Notes under the pieces: model-generated
Told to the model about the DNA's origin: nothing
The model's database searches: none
Seen by the model: the letters and a program-made list of their open reading frames with translations, nothing else
Program-made: the position numbers and the translations under genes
Part shown: positions 62,899-64,000 of the stretch, one piece after another
How positions within the stretch are numbered: position 1 is the stretch's first letter
Layout: every line of letters begins with the position of its first letter
Assembly: GCF_002874535.1 (NCBI RefSeq)
Contig: NZ_CP025025.1
Span: forward strand, 1,597,526 to 1,661,525
Direction of reading: 5' to 3'
Origin: Mesobacillus jeotgali
Lineage (GTDB): Bacteria > Bacillota > Bacilli > Bacillales > Cytobacillaceae
Length of the DNA: 64,000 bases

Positions 62899-64000
62899 AT
62901 GGCTAAGACGTTTACGAGAGAAGACATTATCCGCTTATCAAAAGAAGAAAATGTAAAATTCATTCGCTTGCAGTTCACAGATATTTTAGGAACAATCAAG
63001 AACGTTGAAATCCCAATCAGCCAGCTTGAAAAAGCGCTTGATAACAAAATGATGTTCGACGGATCTTCTATCGAAGGCTTCGTTCGTATCGAAGAATCTG
63101 ATATGTACCTGATCCCTGATTTGGATACATGGGTAATCTTCCCTTGGACAGCTGAAAAAGGTAAGGTTGCACGTTTGATCTGTGATATTAAAAATGCTGA
63201 TGGCACACCATTTGCAGGTGACCCGCGCGGTAACCTGAAGCGTGTCCTGAAGGAAATGGAAGAGTTAGGCTTCACCAATTTCAACCTTGGACCGGAACCG
63301 GAATTCTTCCTGTTCAAGCTCGATGTGAATGGAGAGCCTACACTTGAATTGAATGACAATGGTGGTTACTTCGACCTTGCACCAACAGACCTTGGTGAAA
63401 ACTGCCGCCGCGATATCGTGCTTGAACTTGAAGAAATGGGCTTTGAAATCGAAGCATCTCACCATGAGGTTGCACCTGGACAGCACGAAATCGACTTTAA
63501 ATATGCAGATGCTCTAACAGCATGTGACCAAATCCAGACTTTCAAGCTTGTTGTAAAAACTATTGCACGTAAACACGGCTTGCACGCTACATTCATGCCT
63601 AAGCCATTGTTCGGTGTTAACGGCTCAGGAATGCACTGTAACATGTCATTGTTCCGCAACGGCGAGAACTCATTCTATGATCCATCCGATAAGAAACTTG
63701 AGCTAAGCGAAACTGCCTACCAGTTCATCGCTGGAACACTTAAGCACGCATCTGGATTTACAGCTGTAACAAACCCAACTGTAAACTCTTATAAGCGTCT
63801 CGTTCCTGGTTATGAAGCGCCTTGCTACGTTGCATGGTCTGCAAAGAACCGTTCACCATTGATCCGAATCCCTGCATCACGCGGCATGAGCACACGTGTA
63901 GAAGTCCGCAGCGTTGACCCTGCAGCAAACCCATACCTTGCAATGGCAGTATTGCTTGCAGCAGGTCTTGACGGAATCAAGAACAAATTGACTCCTCCTG
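62899..64000 (+). CDS. glnA: Glutamine synthetase type I, truncated by the window end
   Basis: The first 367 codons of glutamine synthetase (full length about 444), which makes glutamine from glutamate, ammonia and ATP. Starts [10 protein letters not shown] at ATG 62899 after TAGGAGG. Visible motifs: [10 protein letters not shown] (active-site loop), GPEPEFFLF metal-binding Glu, [27 protein letters not shown] and RIPASRG. In Bacillus the feedback-inhibited enzyme also signals to GlnR and TnrA. The gene is open to the last base shown. Confidence 0.97.
   Translation, partial: MAKTFTREDIIRLSKEENVKFIRLQFTDILGTIKNVEIPISQLEKALDNKMMFDGSSIEGFVRIEESDMYLIPDLDTWVIFPWTAEKGKVARLICDIKNADGTPFAGDPRGNLKRVLKEMEELGFTNFNLGPEPEFFLFKLDVNGEPTLELNDNGGYFDLAPTDLGENCRRDIVLELEEMGFEIEASHHEVAPGQHEIDFKYADALTACDQIQTFKLVVKTIARKHGLHATFMPKPLFGVNGSGMHCNMSLFRNGENSFYDPSDKKLELSETAYQFIAGTLKHASGFTAVTNPTVNSYKRLVPGYEAPCYVAWSAKNRSPLIRIPASRGMSTRVEVRSVDPAANPYLAMAVLLAAGLDGIKNKLTPP

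Noticed and set aside
1-64000. tRNA, rRNA, riboswitch or T-box elements
   Set aside because: No cloverleaf, T-box motif (e.g. TGGNACCGCG) or known riboswitch core was seen in any intergenic region; this was by eye only, so a covariance-model search could still find one.

Overview
The window is chromosomal DNA of an endospore-forming Bacillaceae bacterium. Sporulation genes (spoIIIE, spoVS, cotE, spoVK), Bacillus-type ribosome binding sites (AAGGAGG), frequent TTG/GTG starts and Rho-independent terminators after most genes all point that way. The gene order tepA-ylzJ-spoIIIE-ymfC ... ymfF-H-I-J-K-rodZ-pgsA-cinA-recA-rny-ymdB-spoVS ... miaB-ricA-cotE ... mutS-mutL ... miaA-hfq-spoVK ... hflX-ynbB-glnR-glnA follows the Bacillus subtilis backbone as I remember it. 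Genus cannot be fixed from sequence alone. A Mesobacillus/Cytobacillus-like organism is plausible but is only inference.

Layout. 1-3.8 kb: the tail of an RNase J-like gene, tepA, ylzJ and the DNA translocase spoIIIE. 4-9.8 kb: a GntR/UTRA regulator and a complete BMP-type nucleoside ABC transporter (lipoprotein, ATPase, two permeases). 9.9-11 kb: a membrane GGDEF protein. 11.2-18.9 kb: the ymfF-H M16 pair, ymfI, ymfJ, ymfK, rodZ, pgsA and cinA. 18.9-19.6 kb: an interspersed repeat, then the SOS-controlled recA. 21-25.6 kb: rny, ymdB, spoVS and an M19 dipeptidase. 25.8-31.6 kb: korAB, miaB, ricA and cotE.

31.7-42.2 kb is the most accessory part. It holds a divergent polyferredoxin, a TorD-type chaperone and a three-gene Psr/Phs-type molybdoenzyme operon (catalytic, 4x[4Fe-4S] and NrfD subunits), with a possible FNR-type site in the divergent promoter region. 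A disrupted spore coat (CotF-like) gene, several small genes and a NreB/NreC-like two-component system follow. Together these suggest facultative anaerobic respiration under oxygen-responsive control. 42.2-45.9 kb: a second copy of the interspersed repeat and an LnrLMN-like ABC exporter. 46-52.9 kb: mutS, mutL, a small membrane protein and mreBH on the minus strand. 53-58.9 kb: miaA, hfq, spoVK, a glutaredoxin, aprX and a V4R-STAS protein. 59-64 kb: a TRIC/UPF0126 protein (minus), hflX, ynbB and the glnRA operon with two GlnR boxes; glnA runs off the end.

The intergenic DNA is unusually rich in repeats. There are two long copies (about 270 and 450 bp) of a complex element that starts at a perfect DnaA box, with shorter decayed relatives. 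One array has six units of exactly 21 bp. Several two- or three-unit arrays of a degenerate 50-bp element also occur. No CRISPR, rRNA, tRNA, prophage or transposase gene was found. I did not find a clearly new enzymatic system. The best leads are the repeat families, the molybdoenzyme cluster whose ferredoxin carries an internal Tat-like motif, and the broken coat gene.
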